Assembly: GCF_014650035.1 (NCBI RefSeq)
Contig: NZ_BMUE01000013.1
Coordinates: 152,417-216,416 of the forward strand
Reading direction: 5' to 3'
Source of the DNA: Streptomyces lucensis JCM 4490
Lineage (GTDB): Bacteria; Actinomycetota; Actinomycetes; Streptomycetales; Streptomycetaceae
DNA: 64,000 nucleotides
The translations under genes were made by a program, and so were the position numbers. Each line of letters starts with the position of its first letter. The stretch's first letter is position 1. A model generated the notes under the pieces. That model did not search any database. It was not told the origin of the DNA and was given only the letters and a program-made list of their open reading frames with translations. Positions 1 to 9,300 of the stretch are shown in pieces.

Positions 1-366
1 GGCACGTCCGGCCAGGCCGGGCGGGAGCGTGTGGAACAGCTCGGTGACGAAGGCGTCCTTGACCGGGGTCGCGAGGTCCAGCACGGACAGCGGGGCGCCG
101 GAGTCCAGGACCCGGCGGACGGCTTCCAGCACCACCGGGTGGTTGTGGCCGAGGGCGAGGGTGCCGGCGCCGGAGAGGCAGTCGAGGTAGCGGCGGCCGT
201 CGGCGCCCTCGATGGTGAGCCCCCGTGCCCGGACCGGCACGATGGGCAGCGCCCGGGCGTAGGTGCGCGCCGAGGATTCGCGCGCCGACTGGCGTCCGAG
301 GATCGCCTCGGGTCCGGCGGGCGCCTCCCCGTGCGGCCCGCCGGGCACCGACTCCGTCACGGCCAC
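1..366 (-). CDS. Class III PLP aminotransferase, N-terminal part (cut by window edge)
   Basis: Only the first 122 codons lie in the window; the 3' end is beyond position 1. The visible protein has the N-terminal layout of acetylornithine/diaminobutyrate-type class III aminotransferases: a strand with 'RGLTIEGADGRRYLDCLSG', followed by 'AGTLALGHNHP', the substrate and PLP phosphate approach loop of the family. The PLP lysine would lie outside the window. I chose the GTG at 366 because GGGAGGAC (375-382) sits 8 nt upstream; an in-frame GTG at 360 is the alternative. It is divergent from the secreted protease gene. The closest named family I would give is diaminobutyrate-2-oxoglutarate transaminase, but substrate specificity cannot be read from this fragment. 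Confidence 0.85.
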   Translation of the reverse strand, partial: MAVTESVPGGPHGEAPAGPEAILGRQSARESSARTYARALPIVPVRARGLTIEGADGRRYLDCLSGAGTLALGHNHPVVLEAVRRVLDSGAPLSVLDLATPVKDAFVTELFHTLPPGLAGRA

Positions 367-763
367 GGTTCGTCGTCCTCCCGCTGTTCCAGGACAGGTT
401 CGTCCAGGGGCCCGCGCGAAGGCGGCGGCCCCCACGGCTACAACCGCGGACCGTTCGGCGGGTTACGGGTCGCGCCGGGATCGTTGCCGTCACGCGACCT
501 CCGCCGCCTTCCGGCCCGCCGGCCGGCCGCCCGGAAGGGGTGGAATGCGGGCAGACGCCGGATCGGTGACGGGACGTATGGTTGTCCAGGTCAGCGGCTT
601 GTAGCCGAACCGTTGCCGTTCCGTCGGAAGTCCCCCACAGCGAGCGCATAGTGTGTGATGCCGTTCCCAGAAGGTCGCGGAACCGGCATGCACTCCACGG
701 GAGTTCGCGGTCGGAGTCACGGCCGAAGCGCCGAGTTCCTTCACAGCAGGGGGAGTCAAGAGC
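367..763. promoter_or_regulatory. Divergent intergenic region, about 400 bp
   Basis: No gene is supported here. Reading frames in it are rich in Arg and Pro and lack ribosome binding sites. It must hold the divergent promoters of the aminotransferase (leftward) and the protease (rightward). I see a GGGGGAG Shine-Dalgarno sequence at about 751-757 for the protease. I cannot assign a convincing -35/-10 pair; CATAGT near 647-652 is the best -10-like hexamer for the rightward direction. Confidence 0.4.
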
Positions 764-1993
764 ATGCGATCCATACGGCCGTCGTTCACCGTTCGGCGAG
801 GGAGGGGCAGCCGCCGCACCTCCCCCGCGCTGGCGGCGGTCGCCCTCGTCTCGGCGCTGGCACTGACCGCCACCGCCTGCAACGACGACGGTGACGACAA
901 CGCGGGCGGCGATCCGGCGGCCTCCGCGACCGCGGCGGGCACCGGCGACGGAAAGATCAGGATCCCGGACGACCTCAGGAAGAGGCTCAAGGAGCACGGG
1001 ATCGACGTCGACAAGTGGAAGAACGGCGCCTGGAAGAACTGGAACAAGCAGGACTGGCTCCGCGAGGCCAACGACTTCGTCAACCCGATCATCAAGGGCC
1101 TGTGGGACCCGGACCGGATGCGGGACGCCAACGACCCGGACCGGGGTGTCGACGACAACGACATCTCCGGTGACCAGGGTGTCACGGACCCGACACCGCA
1201 GCCGGTGAAGGCGCGGGCGGTCACGGCGCCGTACCACGCCAACGCGGCCACCTCGGGCAAGGTGCTCTTCGACTCGCCCGAGGGCACCATGGTCTGCTCG
1301 GCGACGGTCGTGAAGGACCCCGCGCACCCGGGCAAGTCCAACATGATCTGGACGGCGGGTCACTGTGTGCACGCCGGCAAGAGCGGCGGCTGGTACCGCA
1401 ACATCGCCTTCGTCCCGTCGTACAACAACGCCGGCAAGTCGGCCGCGCAGCTGGAGGGCGCCGGCCGGTCCGAGGTGGCCCCGTACGGTGTCTGGTGGGC
1501 CGACGCCGCGCAGACCTCGCAGCAGTGGATCGACCAGGGCGGCCACACCGGCGGCACCGGCGCCTCGTACGACTTCGCGGTCATCCACGTCACGCCCGAG
1601 CAGGGCGGTGGGGGCAAGTCGCTGGAGGAGACGGTCGGCGGGGCGCTGCCGGTGAACTTCGACGCGCCGGCCGTGCCCAAGGTGCGCGACATCACGGCCT
1701 TCGGGTATCCGGCCGCGGCCCCGTACGACGGTCAGCTGCTGTACCAGTGCCAGGACAAGCCGGGACGGCTGTCCATCCGCGAGTCGGATCCGACGATGTA
1801 CCGGATCGGCTGCACGATGACCGGTGGTTCCTCCGGCGGCGGCTGGGTGGAGACGGGCGCGGACGGCAAGCCCGCGCTGGTGTCCAACACGTCCATCGGC
1901 CCGGTGAGCGCCGGCTGGCTGGCCGGGCCCCGGCTGGGTGAGGTGGCCAAGGGCGTGTACGACTCGGTGAGCAAGAAGTTCGCCGGACGGTAG
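764..1993 (+). CDS. Secreted trypsin-like serine protease lipoprotein
   Basis: This 409-residue protein is predicted to be exported and lipid-anchored. An Arg-rich n-region is followed by a hydrophobic stretch and a lipobox ending LTATAC, with Cys at about 39. Residues 40-160 are a charged, Asp/Lys/Trp-rich linker. The C-terminal half is a chymotrypsin-fold domain with all three catalytic motifs: TAGHC (His about 200), YDFAV (Asp about 269) and GGSSGGGW (Ser about 356-357). The substrate is unknown. The ATG at 764 is preceded by GGGGGAG. The gene is monocistronic and ends in a strong hairpin shared with the convergent hflX. The long acidic linker is unusual for small trypsins and may place the catalytic domain away from the membrane, which is inference. 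Confidence 0.88.
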   Translation: MRSIRPSFTVRRGRGSRRTSPALAAVALVSALALTATACNDDGDDNAGGDPAASATAAGTGDGKIRIPDDLRKRLKEHGIDVDKWKNGAWKNWNKQDWLREANDFVNPIIKGLWDPDRMRDANDPDRGVDDNDISGDQGVTDPTPQPVKARAVTAPYHANAATSGKVLFDSPEGTMVCSATVVKDPAHPGKSNMIWTAGHCVHAGKSGGWYRNIAFVPSYNNAGKSAAQLEGAGRSEVAPYGVWWADAAQTSQQWIDQGGHTGGTGASYDFAVIHVTPEQGGGGKSLEETVGGALPVNFDAPAVPKVRDITAFGYPAAAPYDGQLLYQCQDKPGRLSIRESDPTMYRIGCTMTGGSSGGGWVETGADGKPALVSNTSIGPVSAGWLAGPRLGEVAKGVYDSVSKKFAGR

Positions 1994-2006
1994 GTCACGC
2001 GCGCGA

Positions 2007-2055
2007 GCACGGCGAAGGCCCGCCGCCCCGAGGGGGTGGCGGGCCTTCGCCGTGC
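2007..2055. terminator. Bidirectional terminator between protease and hflX
   Basis: A 21-bp inverted repeat (left arm 2007-2027, right arm 2035-2055, a single G-T pair) lies between the stop codon of the rightward protease and the stop codon of leftward hflX, so it can terminate both transcripts. Confidence 0.85.
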
Positions 2056-2061
2056 CGTGGG

Positions 2062-3552
2062 TCAGGCCGCGGAGACCGCCGCGTACGGGGCCAGGTCCGC
2101 CGCCAGCTCCGCGTGCACCCGGACCTTGAGCAGGGTGCCCTCCGCGGTGTGCTCCTCGGAGATCACCTCGCCCTCGGTGTGGGCGCGGGCGACGAGCTTG
2201 CCGTGGGTGTACGGCACGAGCGCCTCGATCTCGACCGAGGGACGGGGCAGCTCGTCGTCGATCAGGGCGAGCAGTTCCGCGATGCCCCGGCCGGTGCGGG
2301 CCGAGACGGCGATGGAGCGCTTCTCCACCCGCAGCAGGCGCTGGAGCACCAGCGGGTCGGCCGCGTCCGCCTTGTTGATCACGACGATCTCGGGCACGTC
2401 GGTGGCGCCGACGTCCCGGATCACCTCGCGCACGGCGGCGAGCTGCTCCTCGGGGACGGGGTGCGAACCGTCCACCACGTGCAGGATCAGGTCGGCGTCG
2501 CCGACCTCCTCCATGGTGGAGCGGAAGGCCTCGACCAGGTGGTGCGGCAGGTGCCGGACGAAGCCGACGGTGTCCGCCAGCGTGTACAGGCGGCCGCTCG
2601 GGGTCTCCGCCCGGCGGACGGTCGGGTCCAGGGTCGCGAACAGCGCGTTCTCGACCAGGACGCCCGCGCCCGTGAGGCGGTTGAGCAGGGAGGACTTGCC
2701 GGCGTTGGTGTAGCCCGCGATGGCGACGGACGGCACCTTGTTGCGCCGGCGCTCCTGGCGCTTGACCTCGCGGCCGGTCTTCATCTCCGCGATCTCCCGG
2801 CGCATCTTGGCCATCTTCTCGCGGATCCGCCGCCGGTCCGTCTCGATCTTGGTCTCACCGGGGCCACGCGTGGCGAGGCCGCCGCGACCGCCACCCATCT
2901 GCCGGGACAGCGACTGACCCCAGCCGCGCAGCCTCGGCAGCATGTACTGCATCTGCGCGAGCGCGACCTGCGCCTTGCCCTCGCGGGACTTGGCGTGCTG
3001 GGCGAAGATGTCCAGGATCAGGGCCGTCCGGTCGATGACCTTGACCTTGACCACGTCCTCCAGCTGGATCAGCTGGCCGGGGCTCAGCTCACCGTCGCAG
3101 ATGACCGTGTCCGCGCCCGTCTCGAGGACGATGTCGCGCAGCTCGGCGGCCTTGCCGGAACCGATGTAGGTGGCCGCGTCGGGCTTGTCCCGGCGCTGGA
3201 TGACGCCGTCGAGCACGAGCGCGCCCGCCGTCTCCGCGAGGGCGGCCAGCTCCGCGAGGGAGTTGTCGGCGTCCTGCGCGGTGCCGGTGGTCCACACCCC
3301 GACGAGTACGACCCGCTCCAGACGGAGCTGGCGGTACTCGACCTCGGTGACGTCCTCCAGCTCGGTGGACAGGCCCACGACGCGGCGCAGGGCCGCGCGC
3401 TCGGAGCGGTCGAACTGGTCGCCGTCCCGCTCGCCGTCGATCTCGTGGCTCCAGGCGACGTCCTCTTCCATCAGGGCATCGGCCCGAAGGCCCTCGGGGT
3501 AGGCGTGCGCGAGGCGCTGGGTGTCCTGGGAAGGGGAAGAAGAGGAGGTCAT
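2062..3552 (-). CDS. hflX: GTPase HflX
   Basis: HflX is a ribosome-associated GTPase that splits or rescues stalled 70S ribosomes, notably under heat stress. The 496-residue product has the HflX N-terminal region (about 50-250), then a glycine-rich MGGGRGG segment and a coiled coil before the G domain. The G domain shows G1 GYTNAGKSS (about 275-285), G3 DTVGF and G4 NKAD. The ATG at 3552 has AAGGAT just upstream; an in-frame extension to 3687 is Arg/Pro-rich and lacks family similarity. The N-terminus also carries a Ser-rich tail typical of actinobacterial copies. It is transcribed leftward and shares a terminator with the convergent protease gene. Confidence 0.95.
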   Translation of the reverse strand: MTSSSSPSQDTQRLAHAYPEGLRADALMEEDVAWSHEIDGERDGDQFDRSERAALRRVVGLSTELEDVTEVEYRQLRLERVVLVGVWTTGTAQDADNSLAELAALAETAGALVLDGVIQRRDKPDAATYIGSGKAAELRDIVLETGADTVICDGELSPGQLIQLEDVVKVKVIDRTALILDIFAQHAKSREGKAQVALAQMQYMLPRLRGWGQSLSRQMGGGRGGLATRGPGETKIETDRRRIREKMAKMRREIAEMKTGREVKRQERRRNKVPSVAIAGYTNAGKSSLLNRLTGAGVLVENALFATLDPTVRRAETPSGRLYTLADTVGFVRHLPHHLVEAFRSTMEEVGDADLILHVVDGSHPVPEEQLAAVREVIRDVGATDVPEIVVINKADAADPLVLQRLLRVEKRSIAVSARTGRGIAELLALIDDELPRPSVEIEALVPYTHGKLVARAHTEGEVISEEHTAEGTLLKVRVHAELAADLAPYAAVSAA

Positions 3553-3711
3553 TGGATCCTTAACGTCGATGGAATGCCGTGACGGCGCCGGTACGGCGGC
3601 CGCCCGGGGCCGCTCGTGATGTCCAACGCACGGGTACCCCGGGAGATTCCCGCGTCCCGTGCCGCGCCGACCCGAAAATGGTCGCACGGGACGGTGCGTC
3701 CCGTCACCGGG

Positions 3712-5214
3712 TTAACGCCGGGTGTGCGCCTTGCCGCCCGGGGCCTTCGCCGAGGGCTTCCAGTCCGGGTGGCCGGGCATCGGCGGGGTCCGCTCGCCGT
3801 ACAGCCAGGCGTGGAGGAAGCCGCTCAGATCGCGGCCGGCGACCGCCGAGGCCAGCCGGACGAAGTCGGCGGTGGTGGCGGTGGAGTCCCGGTGGTTCCG
3901 GACCCAGAGCCGCTCCAGCCGCTCGAAGGCCGGCCGGCCGATCTCCTGCCGCAGGGCGTAGAGCGCGAGGGCGGCGCCGTCGTAGATGTTCGGCCGGAAG
4001 ATGCCGATCTTCTGGCCGGGCGCGGGCGGCTTGGGCCGGGCGGGCGGGCCGCCGGACTGCCGCCAGCGGTCGGAGGCGCCGTAGGCGGCCTTCATGCGGT
4101 CGGCCATGGGCCGGTGCGCGGTCTCCTCGGCGTACAGCTCCTCGTACCAGGTGGCGTGCCCCTCGTTGAGCCAGACGTCGGACCAGGCCCGGGGGCTGAC
4201 GCTGTCGCCGAACCACTGGTGGGACAGCTCGTGCACCATGACCGACTCGACGTACCACTTGGGGAAGGCGGGGTCGGTGAACAGCCGCTTCTCGAAGAGC
4301 GACAGGGTCTGCGTCTCCAGTTCGAAGCCGGTGGCGGCCTGTGCCATGAGCACTCCGTACGTCTCGAACGGGTACCGGCCGACCTTGCCCTCCAGCCAGG
4401 CGATCTGGCCGGGCGTCCTGGCGAGCCAGGGTTCCAGGGTCTTGCGGTCGGCGCTGGGCACGACGTCGCGGACCGGCAGACCGTGGGGTCCCGAGCGGTG
4501 CACGACGGCGGAGCGGCCGATGGACACCTGGGCGAGTTCGGTGGCCATGGGGTGCTGGGTGCGGTAGGTCCAGGTGGTCCTGGGGCCGACCCGGTCCACC
4601 CCGGTGGGCAGGCCGTTGGCGACGGCGGTGTAGCCGTTCGGGGCGGTGATGCGGAAGGTGAAGCGCGCCTTGTCGGACGGGTGGTCGTTGCACGGGAAGA
4701 CCAGGTGGGCGGCGTCGGCCTGGTTGGCCATCGCCAGGCCGTCGGAGGTGCGCACCCAGCCGCCGTCCTGGTCCTTGCCGGCGACCGGGTCGCTGGTGTG
4801 CCGCACGGTGATCCGGGTCCAGACGCCCCTGTGCAGGGGGTGGGCCGGGGTGACGACGAGGTCCTCGCCGGCGCGGGCGAAGTCCGCGGGCCGGCCGTCG
4901 ACCTCGACGGAGTGCACGGTGCCGTGCGCGAAGTCGAGGTTCAGGCGGTCCAGGTCGGCGGTCGTCCAGGCGTCGATGGTGGTGACGGCCCGCAGCGGCT
5001 TGTCGTTGGCGCCGGGGTAGGTGAGGGACAGGTCGTAGGCGGCCACGTCGTAGCCGGGGTTGCCCAGGTAGGGGTAGAGGCGGTCGCCGACGCCCAGGGG
5101 CTCGGCCGGGGCGGCGGCGGCGAGGAGGCAGGCGGAGACGGCGGCGGCGAGCAGGGCGGCCTTCCGGTGCCGGGGGGCCCGGGGCCGGGTCCGGGGGCGT
5201 GGGGTGAGCAGCAT
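3712..5214 (-). CDS. Secreted M1-family zinc metallopeptidase
   Basis: The 500-residue product has a signal peptide (Arg-rich start, Ala-rich hydrophobic core at about 18-38), an M1-type N-terminal beta domain, then a gluzincin catalytic domain. The zinc site is HELSHQWFG (about 327-335) followed 18 residues later by NEG, the HExxH-x18-E pattern. The GxMEN exopeptidase loop of classical M1 aminopeptidases is not conserved; the equivalent region reads TGFELETQT. It is therefore safer to call it an M1 peptidase than an aminopeptidase. It is shorter than PepN-type enzymes and lacks the C-terminal helical domain. The ATG at 5214 has only a weak GGTGG upstream. It lies between hflX and rshA on the same strand with gaps above 100 bp, so it is probably transcribed alone. 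Confidence 0.9.
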   Translation of the reverse strand: MLLTPRPRTRPRAPRHRKAALLAAAVSACLLAAAAPAEPLGVGDRLYPYLGNPGYDVAAYDLSLTYPGANDKPLRAVTTIDAWTTADLDRLNLDFAHGTVHSVEVDGRPADFARAGEDLVVTPAHPLHRGVWTRITVRHTSDPVAGKDQDGGWVRTSDGLAMANQADAAHLVFPCNDHPSDKARFTFRITAPNGYTAVANGLPTGVDRVGPRTTWTYRTQHPMATELAQVSIGRSAVVHRSGPHGLPVRDVVPSADRKTLEPWLARTPGQIAWLEGKVGRYPFETYGVLMAQAATGFELETQTLSLFEKRLFTDPAFPKWYVESVMVHELSHQWFGDSVSPRAWSDVWLNEGHATWYEELYAEETAHRPMADRMKAAYGASDRWRQSGGPPARPKPPAPGQKIGIFRPNIYDGAALALYALRQEIGRPAFERLERLWVRNHRDSTATTADFVRLASAVAGRDLSGFLHAWLYGERTPPMPGHPDWKPSAKAPGGKAHTRR

Positions 5215-5346
5215 GGACCACCGCTACCAGCGCCCGCCCGGGCCACGGCGGCGACTCGCGTCCGGCCCACCCGAACGGGTTGGTGCCGGGGGCCCTTCTG
5301 CGTCACGTCCCCGGGCAGCCCGGGTGCCGCGCCGGTGCGGCGGTCG

Positions 5347-7542
5347 TCAGAAGGCGGGCGCCTGGTGCTGGGCGCGGCTGACGTCGTACACCCCGGGCAC
5401 GTTCCGCATGGCGCGCATCAGGGCCGGGAGGCGGGCCGCGTCGGGGAGCTGGAGGGTGTAGGTGTGGCGGACCCGCTGCTGGCTGGGCGGTTCGACGGTG
5501 GCGGAGACGATCTCGGCGCCCTCCGCGGCGATGGCCTCGGTGAGGTCGGCGAGGAGATGCGGCCGGCCGAACGATTCGGCGACCAGCGTGACCCGGCACT
5601 CGGCGGTCTCTCCCCAGCGCACGCCGATCTCCGCGCGCCCCCGGCTCTTCATGTGTGCCACCGCCGCGCACTGCAGGCGGTGCACGGTCACCGCTCCCCC
5701 GCGTACCGCGAAGCCGGTGATCGCGTCCGGCGGTACGGGGGTGCAGCACCCGGCGAGCCGTACGTGCGCCCGCCCCCGCTCCAGCAGGACGTCGGCGCCC
5801 CGGGGGCGCAGGGCCGCGGCGGCGCCGGCGGGGCGGCCGGGGGGCGGGTCCTCCGGGGCGGGGGCGCGGTCCCCGGTGGGTTCGGTGCGGGCGGCGTCCA
5901 CCGGCTCGGTCTGGGTGCCGCCGCCGGGGTGCGTGGTGAGCCAGCGCTGGATGGCGATGCGGGCGGCCGCGGTGTGGGCGTGGTCCAGCCATTCGCGGGA
6001 GGGCTCGGAGGCGGGGTCCTGGCCCATCAGGAGCTGGACGGTGTCGCCGTCCGTGAGAACGGTGCTGAGGGTGGCGAGGCGGCCGTTGACGCGGGCGCCG
6101 ATGCAGGCGTGGGCGTCCTCGCCGTACTGCGCGTACGCGGCGTCCACACAGGTGGCGCCCTCGGGCAGGCCGAGGGTGCCGCCGTCCGGGCGGAAGACGG
6201 TGATCTCGCGGTCCTGGGCGAGGTCCTCGCGCAGGGTGGACCAGAAGGTGTCGGGGTCGGGGGCGGCCTGCTGCCAGTCCAGGAGGCGGGAGAGCCAGCC
6301 GGGGCGGGTGGGGTCGCAGCGCTCGCCGTCGGCCGGGTCGTCGGCTGCGGGGGCGTACGGGTTGCCGAGGGCGACGACACCGGCCTCGGCGACCCTGTGC
6401 ATCTGATGGGTGCGGATGAGGACCTCGACGACCTGCCCGTCGGTGCGGGCGACGGCGGTGTGCAGGGACTGGTAGAGGTTGAACTTCGGTACCGCGATGA
6501 AGTCCTTGAACTCCGAGACGACCGGCGTCATACAGGTGTGCAGTTCGCCCAGGACGCCGTAGCAGTCGGCGTCCTCGTTCACCAGCACCAGCAGGCGGCC
6601 GAAGTCGGAGCCGCGCAGCTGTCCTCTTTTGCGGCCGACCCGGTGCACGGAGACGAAGTGCCGTGGGCGGATCAGGACTTCGGCCTGGATGTCGGCCTCG
6701 CGCAGCACACCGCGCACCTCGTCGGCGACCTCGGCCAGCGGGTCGCCGGAGCGGGCGGCGTTGGCGGCGATGAGTTCCCTGGTGTGGTCGTACTCGTCGG
6801 GGTGGAGGATGGCGAAGACCAGGTCCTCCAGTTCTGTCTTGAGCGCCTGCACGCCGAGGCGTTCGGCGAGCGGGATGAGGACGTCGCGGGTCACCTTGGC
6901 GATCCGCTCCTGTTTCTCGGGGCGCATCACGCCGAGGGTCCGCATGTTGTGCAGGCGGTCGGCGAGCTTGATCGACATCACGCGCACGTCGTTGCCGGCG
7001 GCGACGAGCATCTTGCGGAAGGTCTCGGGTTCGGCGGCGGCCCCGTAGTCGACCTTCTCGAGTTTCGTGACGCCGTCGACGAGGTAGCGGACCTCCTCGC
7101 CGAACTGCTCCCGCACCTGGTCCAGGGTCACGTCGGTGTCCTCGACCGTGTCGTGCAGCAGCGAGGCCGTCAACGTCGTCGTCTCGGCGCCGAGTTCGGC
7201 GAGGATCAGCGTCACCGCGAGCGGGTGGGTGATGTACGGCTCCCCGCTCTTGCGCATCTGGCCGCGGTGCGAGGACTCCGCCAGGACGTAGGCGCGGCGC
7301 AGGGGTTCGAGGTCGGCGTCCGGGTGGTGGGCGCGGTGGGCGTCCACGACGTGGCCGATGGCGTCCGGCAGCCGGTCGCGTGCGGCCGGGCCGAGCAGTG
7401 CGGCCCGGCCGAGCCGGCGCAGGTCGATCCTGGGCCGGGACTTCCGGCGCGCCGCCGCGGGTGCCGCGGACGCGGTGAGCGCCTGCGGCGCTGTGGGCGC
7501 TGCCGGGCCAGCGGTCGCAGGGTTCGTGGCCTCCGCACTCAT
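5347..7542 (-). CDS. rshA: RelA/SpoT homologue (RshA type), ppGpp hydrolase and divergent synthetase
   Basis: This 731-residue long RSH protein has an HD hydrolase domain (about 70-240), a synthetase domain (about 300-440), a TGS domain (about 490-560) and a C-terminal ACT domain (about 650-731). The hydrolase motifs are intact (HRGQMRKSGEPYITHP and LLHDTVEDTD). The synthetase region keeps EFKDFIAVPKFNLYQSLHT and an EVLIRT equivalent of EIQIRT. However, the usual GRFKDYI arginine is replaced (SEFKDFI) and the AEFGIAAHW segment is degenerate. In S. coelicolor, rshA is the second RSH besides relA and is credited with ppGpp synthesis under phosphate limitation; that link rests on synteny. The ATG at 7542 has GGAGG 5 nt upstream; the in-frame GTG at 7548 overlaps that site. 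Confidence 0.9.
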   Translation of the reverse strand: MSAEATNPATAGPAAPTAPQALTASAAPAAARRKSRPRIDLRRLGRAALLGPAARDRLPDAIGHVVDAHRAHHPDADLEPLRRAYVLAESSHRGQMRKSGEPYITHPLAVTLILAELGAETTTLTASLLHDTVEDTDVTLDQVREQFGEEVRYLVDGVTKLEKVDYGAAAEPETFRKMLVAAGNDVRVMSIKLADRLHNMRTLGVMRPEKQERIAKVTRDVLIPLAERLGVQALKTELEDLVFAILHPDEYDHTRELIAANAARSGDPLAEVADEVRGVLREADIQAEVLIRPRHFVSVHRVGRKRGQLRGSDFGRLLVLVNEDADCYGVLGELHTCMTPVVSEFKDFIAVPKFNLYQSLHTAVARTDGQVVEVLIRTHQMHRVAEAGVVALGNPYAPAADDPADGERCDPTRPGWLSRLLDWQQAAPDPDTFWSTLREDLAQDREITVFRPDGGTLGLPEGATCVDAAYAQYGEDAHACIGARVNGRLATLSTVLTDGDTVQLLMGQDPASEPSREWLDHAHTAAARIAIQRWLTTHPGGGTQTEPVDAARTEPTGDRAPAPEDPPPGRPAGAAAALRPRGADVLLERGRAHVRLAGCCTPVPPDAITGFAVRGGAVTVHRLQCAAVAHMKSRGRAEIGVRWGETAECRVTLVAESFGRPHLLADLTEAIAAEGAEIVSATVEPPSQQRVRHTYTLQLPDAARLPALMRAMRNVPGVYDVSRAQHQAPAF

Positions 7543-7827
7543 GGGCACCTCCGGCTCGTGGACCGGCGGACGGGGGCCTTCAAGGCGTACGCGGCTCAGG
7601 GATGGCGACGTTCCCCCGTCCGTGCCGGTGCTTGATGCTACCGAGCCGACCGCGTGCGATCGGCCGCCTCTTGCCGAGCGTGAAACGGATCACCCAATCG
7701 AGCGACGCGCGGGAGGTTTAGAGTTTGCGCCACTTGCGCTGGACTCGGCCCCGGCGCGGAACGGCCCCGGGCGTGCGGAACCGCTGGTCCGGGGGTGCGG
7801 GGCCCTCTCGGGGGTCGTACCGCAGGG

Positions 7828-8697
7828 TCAGCGCGCGGCGCTTTCCAGCCATTCGGCGTCGATCTCGCCCTCGGCGACGATCACGGCGGGTCCGGTCATC
7901 TCGATCTCGCCGTCCGGCCGCTCGGTGATGACCAGGCGGCCGCCGGGGACGTCGACGGTGTACGTCGCCGGGGTGCCGGTGACGGCCGGGTCGGCGGCGT
8001 CGCGCCGGGCGGCGGCCACGGCGACGGCGCAGGCTCCGGTGCCGCACGAGCGGGTCTCGCCGGAGCCGCGCTCGTGCACGCGCATGGCGACGTGGCGGGG
8101 GCCGCGGTCGACGACGAACTCGACGTTCACGCCGTCCGGGTAGGCGCCCGCCGGGGCGACCGGCGGCGGGTCGAGCAGGGATCCGGCGTGCGCGAGGTCG
8201 GAGACGAAGGCGACCGCGTGCGGGTTGCCCATGTTCACGTTGCGCGCGGGCCAGCTGCGCTCGCCGACGCTCACCGTGACGTCGCCCCCGGGGAGGCGGG
8301 CGCGGCCCATGCCGACGGTGACGTCCCCGTCCTTGGCGATGTGGACGGTCTTCACTCCCCCGCGCGTGGCGATCGCGAGGTCGCCTTCGGCCACATGCCC
8401 AGCGTGCTGGAGGTAGCGCGCGAACACACGGACGCCGTTGCCGCACATCTCGGCGACCGAGCCGTCGCCGTTGCGGTAGTCCATGAACCACTCCGCGGCC
8501 GCGGCCATCGCCACGGCGTCCGGGTGCGCCGCGGACCGCACCACGTGCAGGACCCCGTCGCCGCCGATGCCGGCCCGGCGGTCGCACAGCGCGGCGACGG
8601 CGGCCGGGGTGAGGTCGAGGTCGTTCCCGGGGTCCGGGAGGATGACGAAGTCGTTCTCGGTGCCGTGGCCCTTGAGGAAGGCGATCCGCGTGCTCAT
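7828..8697 (-). CDS. dapF: Diaminopimelate epimerase
   Basis: DapF interconverts LL- and meso-diaminopimelate for lysine and peptidoglycan synthesis; Streptomyces walls contain LL-DAP, so this enzyme balances the two isomers. The 289-residue length is normal. Both catalytic cysteines are visible, in EMCGNGVR (about 84) and SCGTGAC (about 218), and the N-terminus has the family GHGTENDF motif. The start is the ATG at 8697. Its only SD-like sequence abuts the start codon, but TACGAT (8704-8709) lies exactly 6 nt upstream, so the mRNA is probably leaderless. It is adjacent to miaA across one small membrane protein, an order also seen in mycobacteria. Confidence 0.96.
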   Translation of the reverse strand: MSTRIAFLKGHGTENDFVILPDPGNDLDLTPAAVAALCDRRAGIGGDGVLHVVRSAAHPDAVAMAAAAEWFMDYRNGDGSVAEMCGNGVRVFARYLQHAGHVAEGDLAIATRGGVKTVHIAKDGDVTVGMGRARLPGGDVTVSVGERSWPARNVNMGNPHAVAFVSDLAHAGSLLDPPPVAPAGAYPDGVNVEFVVDRGPRHVAMRVHERGSGETRSCGTGACAVAVAAARRDAADPAVTGTPATYTVDVPGGRLVITERPDGEIEMTGPAVIVAEGEIDAEWLESAAR

Positions 8698-8748
8698 TCC
8701 TCGATCGTAGCCGCACACCGGGCACGGCCCCGTGCCCGTCGCGGGGCC

Positions 8749-9252
8749 TCAGCGCAGCCGGGCCACGCGCCACACGGCGAGGACGGCGGCCAGGGCCACC
8801 AGCAGCACGTAGGCCAGCACCACCCGCCAGTCGGGGCGGCGGCCCGCGCCGCGCGGGGGCAGTCCCGGCCAGGTGTAGCCCACCCGGCGGGCGGCCATCA
8901 TGCCCCAGCCCGCGGCACAGCAGCAGATGAGCAGGCCGAGCATGGCGATGACGGCTCCGCTGTCGCCGAAGTCGAAGGCGAGCGGGAAGGCGAACATCAG
9001 GGAGCCGACGGCGGACAGTCCCACGATGGGTGCGAGCTGCCAGATGCGCAGCCGGCGCTGCGGGCGCAGCTCGACCTCGACCTCCGGCCCGCCCGGGTAC
9101 ATCTCCTCGGGCGCCGGGCCGTCGGCCGTCACGCCGCCGGGCGCCTCCTCGGGCCCGTCGTCCGTCAGACGGTCCTCGGTCTGGTCCGGACGGTCACCGT
9201 CGGTGGTGACGTGCTCGGCACTTTGTGCGGTGTCGTGAGGGCCGGCCTCCAT
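8749..9252 (-). CDS. Small integral membrane protein, unknown function
   Basis: The product is 167 residues long. The first 70 residues are acidic and hydrophilic (rich in Asp, Glu and Pro). They are followed by a short basic segment and then three hydrophobic stretches at about 73-92, 95-112 and 135-155. I do not recognise a named domain. GGGAGGG lies upstream of both GTG (9258) and ATG (9252), so either could be the start; I use the ATG. It lies between dapF and miaA on the same strand. The position is conserved in Streptomyces as I recall, but the role is unknown. Confidence 0.75.
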   Translation of the reverse strand: MEAGPHDTAQSAEHVTTDGDRPDQTEDRLTDDGPEEAPGGVTADGPAPEEMYPGGPEVEVELRPQRRLRIWQLAPIVGLSAVGSLMFAFPLAFDFGDSGAVIAMLGLLICCCAAGWGMMAARRVGYTWPGLPPRGAGRRPDWRVVLAYVLLVALAAVLAVWRVARLR

Positions 9253-9300
9253 CGCCACGCGCCCTCCCAACTAGGCTCCACTTGGTCGATCGAAGCTCGA

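Noticed and set aside
3616..7635. A 1339-codon rightward open frame across the M1 peptidase and rshA
   Set aside because: It is complementary to two well-supported genes and its translation is Gly/Val/His low complexity.
7717..7928. TAGAGT followed by an open frame, suggesting a rightward leaderless gene
   Set aside because: The translation is almost entirely Arg, Ser and Pro, overlaps dapF in antisense and lacks homology-like features.
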